Positions 23,811 through 36,500 of a stretch of 64,000 bases of DNA are shown piece after piece. The stretch lies in assembly GCA_009823395.1 (NCBI GenBank), contig CM020518.1, positions 14,886,501 to 14,950,500 on the forward strand. The letters are read 5' to 3'. Positions within the stretch are counted from its first letter, which is position 1, and every line of letters starts with the position of its first letter. The stretch is from Thamnaconus septentrionalis (lineage: Eukaryota; Chordata; Actinopteri; Tetraodontiformes; Monacanthidae). The position numbers and the translations under genes were made by a program. The notes beneath the pieces were generated by a model. That model saw only the letters and a list, made by a program, of their open reading frames with translations, did no database searches and was not told the DNA's origin.

Positions 23811-24116
23811 TTGGGAAAATTCCTACTTGGCAGTCAATCATTCCACTTAAGGCTGATAGTACACTACCACAAGAAGCCCCAACTTCATTTCAGAAAATTT
23901 TCATGTAGCATTTCAAAATAAAGCTCTTCCAAAATTGGACACTTTTTGGTCTTCAGATCAATTTTCAGATCAATATTTTGATCTGAAGATGTCAGATCAA
24001 TATTTTGTGAAAATTCCGAATTGTCAGTCCATCATTCGGCTGGTAGTACACCGTCCCGGGAAGCCCTCCACTTAAAATGAGAAAATTCTGATGTAGCATT
24101 TCAAAATAAAGCTCTT
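23811..24116. repeat. Diverged tandem duplication (two ~120-bp copies)
   Basis: Copy A (23811-23938) and copy B (24004-24116) share the order GGAAAATTCC-like start, CAGTC-ATCATT, GGCTG-TAGTACAC, GAAGCCC and then an identical 26-base block (23913-23938 and 24091-24116). The spacer holds a perfect 11-bp inverted repeat, CTTCAGATCAA at 23951-23961 and its complement at 23978-23988. Confidence 0.8.
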
Positions 24117-24140
24117 TTTCGTTTAATATTTTTCGACTTC

Positions 24141-24548
24141 AGTTTAATATTGGGACGACACGGTGGCGCAGTGGTTAGCGCTGCCGCCTCACAGCAAGAA
24201 GGTCGTGGGTTCGATTCCGGGGCCCGAGCCTGTGACCTTTCTGTGTGGAGTTTGCATGTTCTCCCCGTGTCTGCATGGGTTCTCTCCGGGTTCTCCGGCT
24301 TCCTCCCACACTCCAAAAACATGCGTGTGAGGTCAATTGAATATTCTAAATTGTCCGTAGGTGTGCATGTGAGTGTGAATGGTTGTTTGTCTCTATGTGG
24401 CCCTGCGATGAACTGGCGACTTGTCCAGGGTGTACCCTGCCTTCGCCCTAAGACAGCTGGGATAGGCTCCAGCAGACCCCCGTGACCCTGAATTGGAATA
24501 AGCGGGTATAGAAGATGAATGAATGAATGAATGAATGAGTTTAATATT
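24141..24548. repeat. 11-bp target-site duplications of the SINE
   Basis: AGTTTAATATT occurs at 24141-24151 and again at 24538-24548, directly flanking the SINE body. This is the mark of target-primed reverse transcription. Confidence 0.9.
24152..24537 (+). mobile_element. Full-length tRNA-headed SINE with (ATGA)n tail
   Basis: The 386-bp element starts GGGACGACACGGTGGCGCAG. It carries a pol III box A (TGGCGCAGTGG, 24164-24174) and box B (GGTTCGATTCC, 24208-24218) at tRNA-like spacing, so the head derives from a tRNA. The body includes CTCCCCGTGTCTGC, CTTCCTCCCACACTCC and AGCTGGGATAGGCTCC, hallmarks of a very abundant fish repeat. The tail is (ATGA)n, as in elements mobilised by L2-clade LINEs. 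Perfect flanking target duplications suggest relatively recent insertion. It lies just after the diverged duplication. Translated frames across it are meaningless. Confidence 0.85.
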
Positions 24549-24904
24549 TTCTTGAAATCCAGGGCAAATTGAAACGTGAGCGCACGTGGGAAGAGCTGGA
24601 TGGAACACGCCGCCGCTTGAGAAATAAGAGAGTCATTCAAGTGGGAGCGACATTGGAGCAGAGTGGAGACACTGAGCCCCCACCCCCACCCCCACACACA
24701 ATCCACTCCCACCGAGCCCAGCGCACCTTCAGACCAGCAGCGACAGACCAGGGCTAATAATAAACCTCTGCGAGTCAGACGTGGTGGATGTGATGGAGAT
24801 AATACATTTTCCTCAGCTGAAATCAAAGTCTTCTATTTCTCCCTCCCTCCTCCCCGTGCTTGAAAGGAGGCCTGCGGATATATCGGAGTCGAAAAAATGT
24901 GTTG

Positions 24905-24949
<45 letters not shown>

Positions 24950-26679
24950 TGTGTGTGTGTGCGTGCGCATGTGTGGCCCACTTGGCCCAGGGTGCGACAG
25001 TGATGCCTGAATCAGCCCTTCCTCACAGCAACCTCGCGGCCGCCAGTTGGATGGCCAGCGTCTTTATCTCCACGGCGTTCTAACCCCTTTGGGAAAAGCG
25101 TGAAGGAGCCTTCATGCTCAGCTCATTCGGTCCAGACATTCTCAGACTTTTATATCTCAAAACCAAAATAACCGGTGCAGAACCCTTTCCAGGATCACTC
25201 CAGGATGGGAGAGGAAAGCACTCTCAGTCTGACAAAAGAAGTGGTGTATGCCCTAATCTGTCTGATCCGCGCTTTGGTTCTTTTCAAGTCTGAGAAGAAC
25301 CAAACTGTGGATGTGTTGCATGCTGTTTTGCATTTTCTGTTACTGTTTGTCTTTTCTGGGATTAAGGATGGAAATTAGCCGCTGGATATGATCCTACATA
25401 TTCACATGGAATTAACCATTAACATGTACTGTCACTTTCTTCTTAAAAAAGATCCTAATAGAGTTGTTCTGAACGTTTCAGACTAATGAAAAATAGTCTA
25501 AGGCCAGATCTTCACTGACCAAACATTTCACAAATAAAGGGTTAGCATGTAGCAAATGAGCAGCATGCTGTGCAGTCCTCATCAGTGGAGAAACAGCAGT
25601 ATTTGCCAAATCTGTTGCATCGTTGTTTAGTTTATGATTTGTTCTTTTGTTACCAACCTCTTCTGATTATAATGTCCAATTGCAGGATCTAGTTCAAGCT
25701 GAAGTGATTTTATTTGTCACAATAGGCATTGAGTGAAATGTAAACTGCCCTGCGCTATTAATTAAATTTAATTGGATTGAATTGAAAGCTTCATTGTCAT
25801 ATCCTTCTTTCTTTTTTTTTCCTTTTTTAAATAACAGAAATAGAAGGTGCGGCTCCTTTTTGCTTGGGCAGGGCAATAAATAAAACAGTGCTAGGAAAAG
25901 AGAATTTGTGAGGATAATAAGGAGGGGAAAAAACAGCAGTTAGTAGTCGGTCATTCCATGTGCTATGTATACTGCACATATTATTATTTGTTCAGTGTTA
26001 ACAGACCATGGAAATAAACTGTGTACATATACAGGGAAAGGTCACATACATATTAATTAAAAAAAAAAAAAAGTCTTTAGGCCTTGGTTGTAGAACCAAT
26101 CTCGTCCATTGGGACTGATAGAAGTAAAAACATATGGAATAATTACATTGTTTTTTAATGCACTGGTCTTACTCGGCTAAATCACATTCAGACACACATA
26201 ATTAGCATATATTTTGACATTTAAGTTCTGGGTAATTCTTTTTTTTTCCCTGCCTACTGTCACTAAATATTTTCATACCCAGCAAAAGCTGGAACAAAAA
26301 TGGCCCGTGGCTGTCTTGCACAGAGATACAGACACAGAGCTCCAATTTCAAATGTAGATTTGTTGTAGAAGGCAACAAAAAAAAGCTTCAAAAACCTTGG
26401 TTCAGACTTAGTTTACCAATTATAAAAGAGTGATTTCATCCAAGCTGAATGAAATTCTGGTTCCAAGTCCAAGAACATTAGGCTTTCTCCCAACACCATG
26501 TGATCTGTGAAGTACTTTCATTTCTAATCATGACTCAGGCAACAAAACCGCCAAAATTCCTCTGCTCAAGGCAACGCTCTCCACCCGTTTGTGTCAAAAT
26601 GAATTAGCTGGCAATTTTCCCCCTGATACTCATCCCAACTCCCAAATCCCTGATACTCTCACCCAAGTATTTCATTTCC
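24549..26679. other. Intergenic DNA without a supportable gene
   Basis: Contains a long (TG)n (24905-24964), then mainly AT-rich unique-looking DNA. Near 25770-25800 a short TTGAATTGAAAGCTTCATTGTCAT-like fragment resembles a common fish repeat but is too short to assign. Confidence 0.4.
24905..24964. repeat. (TG)n microsatellite
   Basis: About 28 TG units with one CT interruption near 24949. Confidence 0.95.
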
Positions 26680-26850
26680 TCCCTCATGTTTCATGTCTTG
26701 ACTTCCTGCTTTATTTTGTCATCGCTCACCTCTGTCTCCGTTCCAGGTTACTGTCTGCCCCGCCCCCTCCTCATCTGTGTGCACCTGATCCGTGATTGTT
26801 TCTCCCGCATTGGTGTCGTGAATTTGAGTCCTGCCATCCCTCTGCTACGT
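26680..26850 (+). mobile_element. Possible retroelement-derived repeat fragment
   Basis: The string of short pyrimidine-rich words (GACTTCCTGCTTTATTTTGTC, CACCTGATCCGTGATT, TTTGAGTCCTG) resembles a fish interspersed repeat that reads similarly. No ends or duplications are visible. Low confidence. Confidence 0.3.
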
Positions 26851-29800
26851 TCCTGACAAAGGCTGACTGACATTGAACTTCAAACCACCGGTTACCATAA
26901 AAAGGCCATAACCTGTCAGTTACTCCCAAAACCTCCCACAAGAAATCAGGTTAAGCAGTTTGAGGAGCCCTTGGTCGCTACGCCAATGATGTTTTTGGAA
27001 ATCAAGACATTAAATAAATTTTAAAAAAAGATGACTGCTGGCCTTGGCAGATGGTTTAAGGCACTTTTTTTTTATTCTTCGAGTACTTTTCAGTGTGACG
27101 GCTTCCTGCGATTTCCAAGTTTCTTTTCAACAAAGGATCGCTTTTTTTTGTGAAGGATTTCGCCAGGCGGGGGCAGGCGGTGGGGTGGAGGGAAGGGGAG
27201 GTCACGGCAGCTGGGCGCATTAAAGAATTTCGGAGAAGTTCCACAGAAGTGACGCAAGACAAAACTCCTTCTGTCAGCAGGAGAGAGCCGCCCCCCCCCA
27301 ACCCCCACTTGAACCACCAAATCCTCCGCCCTGGCCATGGCTGGCGAGGGGGAGGCGAGGGGGGGGGTGTACGTGGGCATGTCCGTCCGTCTGAGCCGTG
27401 TGTTTTACGGCCCCTCACGCCCCTGACACTCTCCCCTTCTGTCTGCTGCTGCTGGTCAACGGCCACGGTGAAGGGGAGCGGGGGTGGGGGTGGAGGTGGG
27501 GCCACAACAGCCGGCTACAGGGCACCATAAATCTGGACACTTCCTACCACTGTCTCCCACTTCAAGGCGGGTGGGCAGGGCCTGTCCTGTTGCAAACATG
27601 ATTAACCCTCTTCCTCTCTGTTCACAACAGGCCCCCAACACCACGCCAGCAGGCGGGGAAGGGGGGAGGCAGGGCCTCTTTCACACCTCGGAGGTAAAGA
27701 GCGTTTTAATTTTTATCCAAACCTCGGTGCCCGAGGCCTGTGAAGCCAGTCGTCTAATCAGAGATTAAAACGGCAGCGAGAGGAAGGAACAAAAAAAAGA
27801 AAAAAAATTCACTCCTCTTAAAGCTCACCTCTACCCATCCAATTTTATTTTATTATTATTTTTTTTGCTCGAGTTTGTATGAAAGTAGCTCCCTCGTCCC
27901 GATGACAAAGTGAGAAGAAAACTTTTCATTTTCAAAAGGCTTGTTCGTTCAAGATGAGCGAAGCGACAGTCCCAGCATACCAATTTATTGCGGCTTAGAT
28001 GGAAGTTGTCATTGAGCTGCCCCGATGCCATCGACGAAATCTATGAGATTTTTTTTTAAACCCTCGCTGTCTTTAAAAAAAATAAATAAAACTCAGTCCA
28101 GAGGATGCGCACGTTCGAAACGCACACTGGCTAATCGCCTGTTTAGCTCGCTAAGGCTCGATTGCAATTTTACAAATACACACACACACACAAACACACA
28201 CGGCGCTGAAAAAGCATTGCGCTTTGCGTATACAAACGCGCAGACGCACGCTTCCCATTGACAACAGGTAATCACTGCCGTCAGTCAGACTCTGACGCCG
28301 GGTTCCACTCGAGGACGTAGACGGAACTTCCTTCCTAATTCTATACAGGCAATCAAGTTGAGTCGCTCAAATTTTGTTGACTTCTTAAGGCGCGAGGGAG
28401 GGAAAAAAAAATGAAACGTTTCCCGGCGGGCTGGTTGCTGTGACATAACAGTTCTGAATCCGATGCTGTGCCGTTAAGTCCCTGCGAAAAATGTTTGAAA
28501 ATTTGTGGGCCCGCACGTCCTCAATGCCGTAAAACACGTCAGTCAAACGACAACGCGAGCTGTCTGCGGCGGCGGGTGGCTGAGCAGAACAAAGCAAAGT
28601 CAGATCGAGGCTTCGAGAGAGAGATACTGTGTTTGAGAAAACGTCACAAGACGAGAAAATATACGCTGTAATTAATCTGAGTGTGACCTTTGATTTATTT
28701 ATGGCCGCGTATACTTTACCGGAATGGCTTTTCTCACTGAAACGCCTCAACCTCCTTGATGGTAAATCATCAGTACCAGGCGGCGCGCGACATTAAATTA
28801 TAATATGCGTCACAAAGTGCACTAACTAAATTAACGCTATATCAAATATAAATTTGCAGAATCGGAAATGTGAATGTGAAATAGATTTGGAGCCGTGGCC
28901 CTGTCTTGCTTGACGTATTTGAGGCATTCATCAGCATGGGAAGCTCCTGTAAATACTGTGAGAAAGCACTTAGTGATTCTTTATGAATACTGATACCTGA
29001 CAGCAGTTTTTCTTAATTGCCACTTCCTCGACTAAGGCTTTTTCAATAGCTAATTATTTTTTGTTTAATGCCTTGATAAAATCTGCAGCTGTAGCCAGAA
29101 CTCCATGAGCTAGCTAGCTGGTGGACGCTAACTTGAGCTAGCAAACATTGGACCTTCTTTAGTTAGTGAACAGTGCACTGTATTTTCATAAACTTGTCAG
29201 TGTGAATCAACTTCAAGTACTCATGCACTGGGTTGTCAGTACTGAAGCTACAGCCTCCTTCTTTCTGGCTAAAAATGCTAAATGCTATGAATGGCTAAAA
29301 AAGTTTCTATCATAAGATTCTTTTTTTATTCATTCCATTTGTATTTTAATTAGGAATCCAGAGCTTTCAAGGACATTGACGTCTCAGGATGAGATGACAG
29401 CTAATCGGAAAAAGCAAGATTTGAATGTCCATTGCAGTGTCAGCTGCAATGTGTAGGCTTACCGATGGGAATCATTTTCATGTGAACACAGTCTCTTTGT
29501 GTAAAAGTTGCATTGCAGTGGTGTTGTTACTCATTCAGGGACACCAAAACAAGACAAAGTGGCACAAAAACAGAGCGACACAAGTTCTTATAAATTAACC
29601 TGGACATTGGACCAGCTGGCCGGGCTGGAAGTTAACAAAATTAATTTTCATCGCTTTCTGAGATTGCGGCATTGCAAGTCCACTAGGAGTTTCTGACGAC
29701 ATGGCCGAGCGGGAACCTGGCCTGACTTTCCAGTTCCAGCGGAGCTTAACATAAATATTGCCATGAAGCAGCCAGACAAGTCAGCCATCATCTTACTTGC

Positions 29801-30597
29801 GTTGTGTGCATGCACCATCGCATTGCCTCGGTGCACCTGTTTAGTTTCCAGCCATGCTCTTATTTGACACTTGGTGTCACAGCACACTAAACAAAGCCAA
29901 AACATTAAACTAAAAGTTTCGATGTGAACGCCAGAGAATAAAAACATGTTTGAATGTAAAAATTCATGTTGCATGAAATCAGCCAACTCTTTTTTGTGTA
30001 TAGCCCCAAATGTTACATTTTATATTCATGCTTTTTACTGCTTTACTTGCCTATGAAACTGCTCAACTTGCTCACTTGTTATATCCTCTGCTGCTCCGAT
30101 GCATGTATTGCATATATATGACTGCTGTAAATGCTGTTTTTCCCCATCTTATGAGGATTGTATCTTGAAAGGGTCCTTTTACATGATCCTCCCCGCAGGC
30201 TAGTGCTAGCAGAGAGTGTGTGGCCAATCCCACAGGAGTGAGCTTTTTCAAGGCGGAACCATGGATGAAGATGGAGCAGGTAGGAGAGGAGGGAGGGGAG
30301 CCAAATTCAGATTTGATTTATTATTGTTGGACCACCAAAATGAATTTCTACAAACTGGAAAATGGCCACGACACTAATCTAGTGATATTTTAGACATGAG
30401 GTGTCATGGTGTGTTTGTCTTGGTGCTTCAGACACTCCAGCCTGCGACGCTCCCCTTCAATAAATTCCGCCCTTCGCTTTAATGCGACGCGACCAATCCC
30501 GCACGGAAATCCAAGGCAAACAATTGCGCGGCGAGCAACGGTGACATCTTAAAGACTAATACCTCTGTCCTGTTTCCCCTTCCAAACACCACCCCCG

Positions 30598-30599
<2 letters not shown>
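26851..30599. other. Intergenic DNA without a supportable gene
   Basis: G-rich tract at 27476-27505, A/T runs at about 27790-27865, (CA)n at 28173-28201. The block 28660-28850 is AT-rich with a TGACCTTTGATTTA nuclear-receptor-type half-site at about 28684. No coding exon seen. Confidence 0.4.

Positions 30600-30632
<33 letters not shown>
30600..30632. repeat. (CT)n microsatellite
   Basis: About 14 CT units, ending CCCTCTCG. Confidence 0.93.
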
Positions 30633-31373
30633 TCGTGTACTGTGGGTGGTGGACGCTCGCCCGCACGCTCCCTCCTCCAACGGCTCCCTGTTTGATCAGA
30701 AGTGATTCAGCCGAGGCTCGCCTCCCGCCGTCCTGGGCGCCATCCATCAGCTGGTGGAGAAACACTGTTGCCGCGAGCCCATTAGGCCATGAATGATTTA
30801 TGCTGGGAAGAGCTGCGCGGGGAGCTGCCACCTGCTCTCGCTGCTCTTTTTTTCGCCTCACCTCAAAGCGCGATGAGCTCATTATGTCATTACGGCGATA
30901 GAGCCGTCAATGGATGTGTCGATCGCTGCCGTGACACCTGTTTGACGAACCCTCAAGGACAAACTCAGCCAGTTGTCATCTCTTATTTACCCCCCCACAC
31001 TCCCTGCCCCACCACCACCCACACACACATTTTTTCCTTTTTAGTGGGATGAGGGGCGCGGTAGAAAAATAAATAAGTAACGGAGCGACGCTGTTTATGC
31101 AAATCTCATTTCACATGCGTCTTAGGTCCCGCCACTCTCTCTTCTGGCGGCACGCAGCCCCGAGACTGCCGCGCAAGTGACAGCGAGGAGGCTTAATATG
31201 ACTGATTTCCTCTGTAATGATAATGCGATTGAGCACACTGTTTTGTGACCCGCACAAAAGGGGGTGAATGAGGAAAAAGGTTTGTAGTTAAAGTGTGAAC
31301 AATCGAGGAGACTTTGCGGGACCAGGCCCTTTCGCTCGCATGGGTCGGATAAATCTATTAAAGGGCATGCCTG
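30633..31373. other. Intergenic DNA, GC-moderate, no gene seen
   Basis: Repeat-poor stretch with CpGs at 30640-30960, a possible conserved non-coding element. No coding exon. Confidence 0.35.
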
Positions 31374-31422
<49 letters not shown>

Positions 31423-31434
31423 GATGTGTGTGTG
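31374..31434. repeat. (TG)n microsatellite
   Basis: About 23 TG units, then TCGA, then five more TG units. Confidence 0.95.
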
Positions 31435-31987
31435 GCTTCTTCGCACACCATATGGAAGTCTTCAGCGAGTGAATCTCTGTTTTTGCGCCCCAGTGATGTA
31501 CGAGTGTGTCCAATGGGCCGCTGTCAACACCTGGTATTTATCATATATATTGTGTCACTCCGGCTCCCTTTCACTATTTGTAGCCGGCGCTCACATCGAC
31601 ACTCATAACCATCTGGACTTTGATGTTGAGAGCTAAATGTCAAGAATTGCTTTAAATGCCCGACTCGATCGTAAAGAAAGTGTCTCATTTTGGAGTCGGA
31701 GCATCGTTGAAAATGCTAAATCCTCGAAGTCTCACTTCAAAAGAATGCCGACGGTCGGACTAGAGGCCTGGCTTTGAGAGCTGCGAAAACAAGAATCCTA
31801 AAATCAATCATATTATCAATTGAGCGAGTTTGCTTTTGAAGAAATATGTGCAACACATGCATATGCATAACATCACAGCAACTCTCCTTTTCACAACGCC
31901 TATACCAAGTTTAGTTGGTGGGTTTTTTGTGTGAAAAAACCTTAATACACCATTATTTTTGGAAGTTAAATACCTATTGCAAGAACA

Positions 31988-32008
31988 TGTATGTATATAT
32001 ATATATAT

Positions 32009-32044
<36 letters not shown>

Positions 32045-32076
32045 TATATATATATATCATATGTATACATACATAT
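31988..32076. repeat. (AT)n microsatellite
   Basis: TA/AT alternation with ACAC and TCAT interruptions. It is self-complementary and can extrude hairpins. Confidence 0.95.
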
Positions 32077-32245
32077 GAAATCTGTCATCAAAGAGCTGAC
32101 ATCGAAATGCAGAGCGTGCGAACTAACGAGCTCGGCCTGTGGCGCAGACAGGTAAGTGATCTGTGATGCGAGATCGTCCGTCGGTTGACTCGCGGGTTCA
32201 CAAACAGGGCAAATTAAACGAGGACCAGAGCGCGTCTGACAGAGG

Positions 32246-32260
32246 AGCAGCAGCAGCAGC

Positions 32261-32306
<46 letters not shown>
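32246..32306. repeat. (CAG)n triplet repeat
   Basis: About 20 CAG units with one CGG interruption near 32261. The surrounding frame (poly-Ala, poly-Gln or poly-Ser depending on frame) has no other coding sign. Confidence 0.95.
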
Positions 32307-33023
32307 GCTCTACATCAAAGCGTTGCCACCCGTCACGTGTCTGCGCGGCAGGGCGGACACCTCCACTCCAACTGGGCCGCTGTCATTCATTTACACAGCG
32401 CGCCATAGAGAGAGACAGAATCAAACGGCAGCAGGATCAAAAAAAACCCTCTCTCTCTCTCTCTCGCTCTCATCATTTTCACTCCTGCCTCTCCGGCCGC
32501 TCATCCCCTAATCGTCAACCTCTCGGATTAGCCCGCCACTGCTGGGTGTCCTGGTCTGCTGCGGAGGGAGGGGACCCGACCTGAGTTTAGTCCCCACTTT
32601 TTTTTCCTCTCTTATCCCTGATTCTGACGTTTCATTGGGTGGAGGGGAGGAATGGAGGTTGAAGGTCGGTGCCAGGTCGACACCCGTTAGTCCCAAGGCT
32701 GGACAGAGAGAGAGACCCTGGCTTGGCCATGCCCTGCGGACTGCAACTCCTAAGTGGTGGCCCTCAAACCTTCTGCCCTGACTCGAACCCCCGGTCAACA
32801 CTGGAGGTCAGCAGCCTGTTGGTGAGGACGATTGCCCCCCCCCGCAATCCCTGCCATTCTATGGACGGTGACAAATAGAGTGGGCTTGGTGACAAGTACT
32901 GATGAGCAGCCCCAGGGTGGTATGAGCTCCCTGTCCACTGCTAATGATGTCAACCGTGGTGGGCCCCACCGAAGCCTCCCGTCTGCTTCCCGCATGTCAC
33001 TATAGTGTGGCTCTCATCGCGAC
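32307..33023. other. Intergenic DNA without a supportable gene
   Basis: A (CT)n run lies at 32449-32470. The rest looks unique, with no splice-flanked coding frame. Confidence 0.4.
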
Positions 33024-33567
33024 CAGTAACGAAGTGCAAATACTTTGTTACTGTGCTTAAGTAGATTTGTCAGGTATCTGTATTTTACTTAAGTATTCCT
33101 TTTTCTGACGACTTTTTACTCGTACGCAAATACCTTCCTACTTCTTGCACTGGAAAAACAAGCTTGTTACTTTTGTGTTCAAAAGATTCAAATTCTGTTC
33201 AAAGTAACTCACTTATTTTATGTATTGTAGCCATTGTTGTCGCTTGAAGCAGAGTGATTTCAAAAAATTGCTGTTGCGTTGCTCAACTTGAGAGTGGATC
33301 ACACTGAACAGGGTTAGAAGTGACCCCAAAAAGCCCAAATGGACCTCCGCTTTGGTTTACTGCTCAGTGTGTTTTCAGTGCTCAGAAAAACAAAAATGGA
33401 GAAAACAATGTTTCCAAAATCAAGTGCACGTTTCACTTAAGTAGATTTCAAAACCTGTTCTTTCTTTCTTTATCTTGAGTCAAAGTGTTGAATCAGTTTT
33501 CACTTTTACTTTTACCAGAGCATTTTTTTACACAAGTATCCATACTTTTTCTGAGCTGCTACCACTG
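33024..33567. mobile_element. hAT-like MITE with 'ACTTAAGTA' vocabulary
   Basis: The left end reads CAGTAACGAAGTGCAAATAC then CTTTGTTACTGTGCTTAAGT. The right end reads TTTTACACAAGTATCCATAC and finishes ACCACTG, so the termini are CAG...CTG as in hAT elements. The words TACTTAAGTATT and CTTTTTACTCGTAC are typical of an abundant fish non-autonomous hAT repeat. No transposase is encoded. Target duplication is not evident. Confidence 0.6.
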
Positions 33568-36500
33568 AAGGCTTTTATCACTTAGCAAAGGGTTGTGTAT
33601 TCAGCGGTATTAGGTAGCTTGCTGGCCAGATTAGAAATGCTTGTTGTGAATCAACGATGCTACATGAAGCCTGATAATGTCACAGGACGGTGTGACGTGT
33701 GAGGTAAAGAAAAGCAGCAGAGAGAGCGGAGAGGGGGGATCTCAGGAATCACCATCAAGAATGGCTGTTTTGCTTTTTTTTCATGATTGGGGCAGAGTGA
33801 GACTTTGGTCTCGCCATCCGTCTGTCCTCGTTGGTTCTTTTATTCCTGAACCGCAGCATCACTTATTAAAGCAACACAATGCATTTTTTTTTGCAAGTAA
33901 TCAACATGAGAAGAATGACACCTTTGTGATTAGGTGCGGTTACATGGACCGTAAGTAACCGGATTAACGGCTGAGCTGAACAGCTAAACGCTCCGTTACG
34001 ATAAAATTGGCCCAATCTGATTTGAAATCTGATTTGATTTGAACCCTGTGTTTGTGTTTGGCGCGGAGCGGCTTTAAACTGTCTGGGCTTTTTGTGCATG
34101 TGTCTGATGAACATCCTTTCAGTATTTTTAGAAATTAGGCAGATGAACCAAAAATATCAATAGTGTTGAACTATTGCCACAGAACTATGGTAGAATCGTG
34201 TATGTCCACATGGAAACTCTCATCTTCCATCATGTTACTTCAGTATTTGAGATGAGCTGAGGTTTTGATGCGGTTCAAGGACGCACGCTCATGGATCTCT
34301 TGAAGTGGCATTTGAGGTAACCTGCGACATTATCACATCATAATGCACCACATGGATTCAGCTGTTGGCTAAAAGGTTATTTTTCACTTGGACTGAGGCT
34401 GCTTCCACTGCCTGTTTCTTGAAAACGTTCTTTCCTACACTGTAGCACTCGGCCTAAACAGTCTTCTGTTTGTCACAATGATTTTCCTCCTGATGCTGGA
34501 CGATGAACGCTCGTTCCTCTTGTCTGCGTTCACGCCCGTCCAACATCGATTGAAATGTAATGCCTGAAGACCTGAAGACACGAGTAAAGACTCGGGCTTC
34601 ACCGCGCCATTAAATATTGAATAAATGAAAACATCAGCAGTTTTCACAGGGGTGTTGGGGGGTGGTTTGCATTGCTTCTGGCACAAGTGTTCCTGTCTGC
34701 AGGCTCCCTCGGTGTGGAGGTGCTGAACATGCCAAACAGAGTCGGAAGCCCTCGTCGGGCGAGTCATTGATCCATACACGCGGACGTATACTAAATACTT
34801 GAGCAGCCGCGGACGACGTGGTCCATCTGCATTGAAGTGCTCCTCTCCAGGTTTTCTCCCTCTCGAGCTTTTCCCCCTAATGTGATTTATCGAGGGGGGG
34901 AGGGATTGTGGTCTCCGTGTTTTCTCCCGCTTCTAGTCTTTAGCGTTCGGGGTTTTATTCTTTAATGTGCCTCCACTTCTAAATATATCTACTTTCCTAA
35001 AGAGGGGATAGGAAAAAAAAGAGAGCCCCCACACCACCCTTCCTCCCCCTCCACTCCTCCCCTCCTCTTTCCAACCTGAAGCGCTTATAGCTCCACGCCG
35101 AGGATGAGAGAGAATAATTAATTATAAATGCTAAAAAAAAAAAAAAAAGAAAAGAAGAGGAAGTGTCAGGAAGGCCACAGCTCGCTGCTGTTTTTCTCAT
35201 GTTTGCCCCGCTGTGCTCGCACAGGGGGGAGTCGCACTCATTCTCTTACTTTGTTTTTGTGTGTCTGGGAACGTGAGAGATACTTAGAGGGTCGGTCATT
35301 CCTCTCGCTCTCTTTCTCGTCTATGCCAACAGATGTATTTGCTCGCCTAATTTATTCCCATTTTTCTCATTTGGCTGATGCACGCAGGCCATTAATCAGC
35401 TGCCAAGAGACTCCCGCACATGTAGCTCGCATGTGCATGCGCCGCATCCAGTGTGTACAGACGGGTCGATTGCACGACTCCTTGCATGATAAAAAAAAAA
35501 AAAACTTCATTGGTTGTGAAAATTCTCTAGATGTCTCTTCTCTTGCAATTCCCCGCCTGCGCCCATCCCCCGCAACTCGTACAGTACGCTGTGATAGTCG
35601 TAGTTAAAAGCAAATGACTCCAGATTTGCATCAGAAATGAATCCCGCCTCCTTTATTTCACCTGCCTCTGCGACCACTCGCCCTCCAAATATCTTTCATC
35701 AACTTTCAAAAGGCTCCTCCTAAAGAAAAGCGCAACGCACAGATACAGTACGGAGGGGGAAAAAAAAGAGGCTGCGGCTTTTACGTCGTAGTGCCTTTGT
35801 TCTTTTGCTCTGAAAGAAATGTGGGGAAGGGAAGAAGGGAGGGGAGCTTAGCCATAGAACAGAGGAACAATAACACACGCACAAGGACTTTTAGACAAAA
35901 AAAAAAAAAACTAATCATGTTTTCCACAGTGGGGATGGAGAGCTGAACGGCGGGCGCGATAGAAATTTTTACCTCCCTCTCCCTCTCTCCCGCTCTCGCC
36001 ACTCGCAAGCTCTGCGCCTCGGCGTGGACCCTGTGGGACCGCTCCATTTAAATTCCCATACAGTTTGACTCGGGCCTTTGTCTGCGACTGCACAGTGTCT
36101 GCCCCATTGTTTGCATGTGTGACATCCTATAGAACGAGCCGGCTGTGAAAAAGAACAGCTACTCACTCGGAGAGAGGGAGCCATTCCGTCCTGTCTCTCT
36201 CTCTATTTTTTTCTTTCTTTTTTTTTTTTTTGCCTGCGCACTGAAATCACACATCGAACATATGGAAAATTCCTCCAAAGTGTGACAGAAAGCGTATAAA
36301 CGGCTGGTAACCCTACACCCGATGAAAAAAGGGCACAGACCAGGCAGTGTGTGCCGTTGGTGGAGGCCCTGTGAAACAGAACTGTGTCCTGCTCTTGTAA
36401 AAACGCTGCTTTAGAGCCTCTTGTCACATACGGTCCAGTGTACATAAGGGGGGTTATACAGCTGAGGTGGAGATTTTTTTCTATTTTTTTTTCCGTTGAA

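Noticed and set aside
24164..24218. tRNA-like boxes A and B
   Set aside because: They belong to the SINE head; the sequence does not go on to fold as a full tRNA and is followed by the SINE body and tail.
24101..24826. 241-codon minus-strand frame
   Set aside because: Most of it is antisense to the SINE at 24152-24537.
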